A stretch of DNA of 64,000 nucleotides. Source: Planctomycetota bacterium. GTDB taxonomy: Bacteria; Planctomycetota; Planctomycetia; Pirellulales; PNKZ01. Both the position numbers and the translations under genes were made by a program. The notes beneath the pieces were generated by a model. That model was not told the DNA's origin and ran no database searches. It saw only the letters and a program-made list of their open reading frames with translations. The first letter of the stretch is position 1, and each line of letters opens with the position of its first letter. This document shows positions 61,042-64,000 of the stretch, one piece after another. The DNA lies in contig JAFEBQ010000025.1 in NCBI GenBank assembly GCA_018242585.1, positions 1-64,000 of the forward strand, in the 5' to 3' direction.

Positions 61042-61074
61042 TCGCCCGCACGCCATTGAAAGCCAACATCCCAA

Positions 61075-61103
61075 GCCCAGGAGTCGCACTCCTGGGCCTT
61101 TTC
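61075..61103 (+). terminator. Rho-independent terminator after the desaturase gene
   Basis: GCCCAGGAG (61075-61083) and CTCCTGGGC (61089-61097), loop TCGCA, followed by CTTTTC and TTGCGCAGCA. The A-T pair in the stem is a covariant of the CCCAGGGG stems at 5936, 38991 and 53196, and the trailing CTTGCGCAGCA matches the one at 38.98 kb. Confidence 0.85.
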
Positions 61104-61123
61104 TTGCGCAGCAGAACGCTTCA

Positions 61124-61328
61124 ACCGCGAAGGGCGCCAAGGAAAATGCGAAGACGCGGTCGACCACGACGACACGACGGACACGACGTAGGAAATGATG
61201 GGTGATGAGTGATGAATACGACGGGGCGACGCGCGGGCCGATGGCCCCGCGGCTATACCGCAAAGCGTTCTTCACTCTCCCGTTTTTCTGCGTGCCCTAA
61301 GGCATTCTCGTCGTGTCGTCGTGGTTGG
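61124..61328. repeat. Composite repeat with inverted module D
   Basis: Degenerate A (ACCGCGAAGGGCGCCAAGG), module D (CGACCACGACGACACGACGG) 61161-61193, a GGGTGATGAGTGATGAATACG segment, GCGGGCC-GAT-GGCCCCGC hairpin (about 61238-61254) and reversed module D (TCGTCGTGTCGTCGTGGTTG) to 61328. Intergenic between terminator and the LptE-like gene. Confidence 0.75.
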
Positions 61329-61348
61329 CCTTTTTCTCCATGCGCCGG

Positions 61349-61900
61349 TTACCAAGGGGCTTCCATCATGGACACGATCTGTTCGGCCAGGCGCTGGATC
61401 GACTGTTGCTGCTGGGTGGTGATCGTCTGACCCATTTCGGGCACCAGGTTGTTGACCTGCTGCACGGTCATCATCGCTTGGGGCACCGGCACCGATCGGT
61501 CGCCTTGCAATTGCGAGCCGCGGCGGTCGACCCAACTAACCTGGACCATCATTTGCGTCTGGAGCAAGCGCTGCTCGTCGGTGGGCGGCTTGACCAGCAG
61601 TTGTTTCGATTCGCCGACGATGCGGCCGCTCAGCACGCTGTCGGCTTCAGTCGAGCCGACGACCTTGAACGGGGTCTTGAGTTCGATTTCCTTGACCACG
61701 GCTTCGGTCAACTGCTCGCCCAGGTCGCGGCGGAAGCTGTTCGATTCAAAGATCGGCACGTGTACCGTGCGGATGTTAGGCGGATAGAGCGACCGCGTGC
61801 CGACCATGTACGTCCGGCAGCCCGGGGCGGCAACCAGAGCCAAGGCGGCCAGCAGCAGGGCTGACAGGGCAGCGCGTCGCTTAATCGTAGTGCGTGCCAT
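61349..61900 (-). CDS. LptE-like lipoprotein (LPS-assembly family)
   Basis: 183 aa from ATG 61900. MARTTIKRRAALSALLLAALALVAAPGC gives a signal peptide II with lipobox Cys 28. The mature part follows the LptE pattern: TRSLYPPNIRTVHVPIFESNSFRRDLGEQLTEAVVKEIE then STEADSVLSGRIVGESKQLLV and a late QRLAEQIVSMMEAPW. LptE plugs the LptD barrel that delivers lipopolysaccharide to the outer membrane, which fits an organism with a diderm envelope. Upstream in the same direction is a BamD/TPR-like lipoprotein, so an outer-membrane biogenesis cluster is likely. The frame upstream to 61978 lies in repeat DNA. Confidence 0.82.
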   Translation of the reverse strand: MARTTIKRRAALSALLLAALALVAAPGCRTYMVGTRSLYPPNIRTVHVPIFESNSFRRDLGEQLTEAVVKEIELKTPFKVVGSTEADSVLSGRIVGESKQLLVKPPTDEQRLLQTQMMVQVSWVDRRGSQLQGDRSVPVPQAMMTVQQVNNLVPEMGQTITTQQQQSIQRLAEQIVSMMEAPW

Positions 61901-61930
61901 GGATTTGCCGCGACTGGGGAAAACTGAATT

Positions 61931-62148
61931 CGACCACGACGACACGACGGTCACGACGTAGGAAAATACAAGAGACAAAAGATTTTGAACCGCAAAGGAA
62001 GATGTGGGGGAGTGAGGATGTTGGGGCGTGGGGGTGTAAAAGGCTTTTCTAGTTCAGGGTGCGTGGCTCGCGACAGCGACTCCCCCACCCTCTACTCCCC
62101 AACTCCCCCACGGCCTTCTCCGTGTCCTCTGTGTCTCCGTGGTAAATG
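61931..62148. repeat. Composite repeat: modules D and A, GGGGGAG units and reversed C
   Basis: Module D (CGACCACGACGACACGACGG) 61931-61963, truncated A (GAACCGCAAAGGAAG) at about 61987-62001, GGGGGAGTGAGGATGTTGGG units (62006-62036) with CTCCCCCACCCTCTACTCCC on the right (about 62079-62112), and reversed C (CTCCGTGTCCTCTGTGTCTC ... GTGG) to about 62145. It separates the two lipoprotein genes by about 265 bp. Confidence 0.78.
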
Positions 62149-62164
62149 CTTCTCCTCTGTCCGC

Positions 62165-63457
62165 CTACCGCGGCCTGGGGCGTTCGCCGAAGAGCTTGCC
62201 CAGCCAACTCCAATAGTCGGGCGGATCGTCGGGCTTGCCCTGGCATTCGGCAATTCGGTCTTGCGCCGCCTGGGCGGCCTGGGTGTCGGGGAAGTTCTTC
62301 AGCACGTCGGCGTAATAGCGTTTGGCCGAGCCGTAGCACTTGCGGTGGAAGTAATACTCGCCGTTGGTGAAATCGCGATAGCCCTTCTGCTCGCGGATGG
62401 CGCGGCGCGCTCGTTCCAGGCGGTCGCGCTCGCCGGGTATCTGATCGCCAAAGTTGGTCAGCGTCGAATCGATCAGCTTTTCCGAGTCGAGCAGCGGCCC
62501 GACGTCGTACTCGGCCCCTTGGTACGTGCGGAGCTTGCTGCGAATCTCCAGCAGTTGCGCCTTGGGGACGTGCTCGCTGCCGGGGTTTTCCTTGCGCAGC
62601 GTCTCGAAGTTGTGGGCCGCTTCGTCGTAGCGACCGTTGACAAATTGCGAAATGCCGGCCGCGAACGTGGCGTCGTCGGCCAAGGGGCCGGTCGGGTCGG
62701 CCAGCCGCACGCATTCATACGCCGCCAACGCGTTGGCCCGCACATCAAGCAGCGGCAAGTGCTTGTCGGTCAGATTCATCTTGTACCAGGGGTAATCCTT
62801 CGACATCTGGTCCCAGAAGCGGGCGATGGCGAAGTCGCGGACCACGATCGTTTCGAGGTAGCGGGAATTTTCGTATTTCTTCATCAACTCGGAGTAGGCG
62901 TCGATGGCCTTGCTGTACCGGTCGGCGAAGAACAGAGCTTCAGCTCGCATGAACATCGCGTCTTCTTCCAACAACGAGTTGGGCCAGCGAATGGCGGCTA
63001 CCTTGAACTTGGCCGCCGCTTCGTCATAGCGCCGCTCGCGGAACATGGCCTCGCCGTCCAGATACTCTTGCCGGGCCGCCTTCTCGTTGGGGCCCTGGCC
63101 GATCATCTTGCGATATTGCCTGGCGATTGATTCACCCTTCAGACTGTCCCCCACCTGGGTCAGCCAGGGGCGCTGGTCAGGAATCGCTTCGATCGACTGG
63201 CCAGGGGAAGCGGCATTCATGCCCGGCGCGTTTTGCACATAGCTGGCGGGTTGCACCTGGCCGGTCTGGCCGGGAATGGGGCGATCGGTCAGCGGGCTGC
63301 CGATGCTTTCCTTCTGCTTCGAGGACGAAAACGGCCCCGAGCAGCCCCCGCAGGCTAACAACATGGCAGCCGTCCACATCACGCGCGCGCAGCGCGTGCG
63401 CACACCGGCCAGCGAAGCGGCGAACGTCAAGCGATCGGGTTGGCACGACAGGCGCAA
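62165..63457 (-). CDS. BamD/TPR-like outer-membrane lipoprotein
   Basis: 430 aa from TTG 63457 (MRLSCQPDRLTFAASLAGVRTRC); ATG 63379 (MWTAAMLLACGGC) is the alternative and gives a short signal with lipobox LLAC/CGGC. Residues about 130-430 are helical repeats: YLDGEAMFRERRYDEAAAKFKVAAIRWPNSLLEEDAMFMRAEALFFADRYSKAIDAYSELMKKYENSRYLE is a TPR/BamD pattern. BamD-type proteins assist outer-membrane protein insertion, and the adjacent LptE-like gene supports an envelope-assembly role. BamD identity is not certain because many planctomycete TPR lipoproteins look alike. The C-terminal ends GKLFGERPRPR. Confidence 0.78.
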   Translation of the reverse strand: MRLSCQPDRLTFAASLAGVRTRCARVMWTAAMLLACGGCSGPFSSSKQKESIGSPLTDRPIPGQTGQVQPASYVQNAPGMNAASPGQSIEAIPDQRPWLTQVGDSLKGESIARQYRKMIGQGPNEKAARQEYLDGEAMFRERRYDEAAAKFKVAAIRWPNSLLEEDAMFMRAEALFFADRYSKAIDAYSELMKKYENSRYLETIVVRDFAIARFWDQMSKDYPWYKMNLTDKHLPLLDVRANALAAYECVRLADPTGPLADDATFAAGISQFVNGRYDEAAHNFETLRKENPGSEHVPKAQLLEIRSKLRTYQGAEYDVGPLLDSEKLIDSTLTNFGDQIPGERDRLERARRAIREQKGYRDFTNGEYYFHRKCYGSAKRYYADVLKNFPDTQAAQAAQDRIAECQGKPDDPPDYWSWLGKLFGERPRPR

Positions 63458-63635
63458 GCGAAACCTACCGGTCAGGGCCGATTGTTGAAGGGGGATGATT
63501 TCAGCGAGTTTTGGATGAGCAAGCAGACGAGTCGGACGAGCAGGTATTTCAGGCGGGCGGGCGAGTCAGGTCGGGTCAGGCAAAACAACGGGCGATTCGT
63601 ACCGGCTGGCAGTAGGTAACTTGGGGTTGCCACGG

Positions 63636-64000
63636 CTAGCCGGCGTGGTGTCCCAGGTACGGATGCATGCGCAGTTTGTGCCCCAGCAGGTGGGAAAAGT
63701 ATTGGTTCATCACGCCCCGCAACGATCCCAGCACGCGGCGATCGGTGTCGAGTGCAAGGTTTGCGTCGGACGCAAGATTCGTATCAAACGCGGCAGCCAT
63801 CGGCGCCGGCTCGGCCAGCGCCTTGAGCGCCGTCCAAGCCGCGGAACTCAACGAAACCACCAGCTTGTGCCCCGGTCGACAGGTCGCGCACAGCACGCCG
63901 CCGGCCAGGATGCCCAGGCTGGCCCGCCCCTCGCTCGCCAGCGGCTTGCCACACTCGACACAGGCGTCGAGCGACGGCAGATGCCCCAGCAGGCGCAAGG
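63636..64000 (-). CDS. recO: DNA repair protein RecO, C-terminal part (5' truncated by window end)
   Basis: Frame open to the window end, so about 120 C-terminal residues are seen. CVECGKPL and CATCRPGH form the four-Cys zinc site of bacterial RecO, and LRGVMNQYFSHLLGHKLRMHPYLG is the RecO C-terminal helix pair. RecO loads RecA with RecR in the RecFOR pathway. The N-terminal OB-fold and the start are outside the window. Oriented toward the lipoprotein gene cluster, followed by about 180 bp without features. Confidence 0.85.
   Translation of the reverse strand, partial: LRLLGHLPSLDACVECGKPLASEGRASLGILAGGVLCATCRPGHKLVVSLSSAAWTALKALAEPAPMAAAFDTNLASDANLALDTDRRVLGSLRGVMNQYFSHLLGHKLRMHPYLGHHAG

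Noticed and set aside
1-64000. tmRNA, RNase P RNA, SRP RNA or further tRNAs
   Set aside because: Searched by eye for their core motifs in intergenic DNA; only the tRNA-Gly at 42383-42453 folds correctly.
1-64000. Insertion sequence or prophage
   Set aside because: No transposase, integrase or phage structural gene was recognised, although repeats resemble non-autonomous elements.

Overview
This 64 kb window is GC-rich chromosomal DNA, most likely from a planctomycete of the Pirellulales type. The indications are an HYExAFE-motif protein, a Cys-rich 'CxxC ... RRADG ... DCPVG' protein, secreted TPR proteins beside ExbB/ExbD, a tandem clpP pair behind tig, many lipoproteins and Tat-like or Sec-exported enzymes, loosely packed genes, and intergenic DNA full of short-period palindromic repeats. 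Taxonomy is inferred from gene content, since no rRNA is present. No CRISPR array, transposase, integrase or prophage was seen. One tRNA (Gly, GCC) is present.

Layout. 1-5.9 kb: 3' end of a CoA-disulfide-reductase-like flavoprotein with a rhodanese domain, a Cys-rich protein, a CHASE2 nucleotidyl cyclase, an exported TIM-barrel isomerase and a four-helix membrane protein. 6-10.6 kb: SMP-30-like lactonase, a lipoprotein, NAD kinase and a secreted protein. 10.8-13.5 kb: two overlapping membrane-anchored proteins that share a repeated module. 14-20.9 kb: a 1088-aa exported TPR protein, a second TPR protein, ExbB and two ExbD proteins, probably one energised envelope machine with no TonB. 21-30 kb: SDR reductase, DUF4432 epimerase-like protein, a small membrane protein, an HYExAFE putative nuclease, HisS, a YkgJ-type Cys-cluster protein and a FAD oxidoreductase with a discoidin-like tail. 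30.4-37.2 kb: CDGSH protein, an unknown protein, GyrA, and a nucleotide-sugar pair (epimerase/dehydratase and UDP-glucose dehydrogenase). 37.4-44.4 kb: coiled-coil lipoprotein, ClpP2, ClpP1, trigger factor, tRNA-Gly and a dual-GGDEF protein. 44.7-50.6 kb: rRNA methyltransferase, lactonase, glycosyltransferase, HisI, RidA and DapL. 50.6-56.7 kb: VapBC, a sulfatase-modifying-factor-fold protein without the catalytic cysteines, an NhaD-like antiporter and an Nramp-superfamily transporter. 57.2-64 kb: alpha-glucan phosphorylase, fatty-acid desaturase, LptE-like and BamD/TPR-like lipoproteins, and the 3' end of recO.

The most distinctive signal lies between the genes. At least twelve intergenic regions carry modular repeats built from the motifs CGCAAAGA, CGCAGAGG, CACGGAGA and CACGACGACACGACG. 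These are often arranged as nested near-palindromes of 150-250 bp. There are also separate hairpin families. The best is a pair of inverted ~50-bp arms at 1824-1978, whose two hairpins differ by compensatory base-pair changes while their loops stay identical, so structure appears to be conserved. A recurring CCCAGGGG/CCCCTGGG hairpin with a T-run acts as a shared terminator type. These repeats and the TPR-ExbB-ExbD-ExbD cluster are the best candidates for something undescribed.
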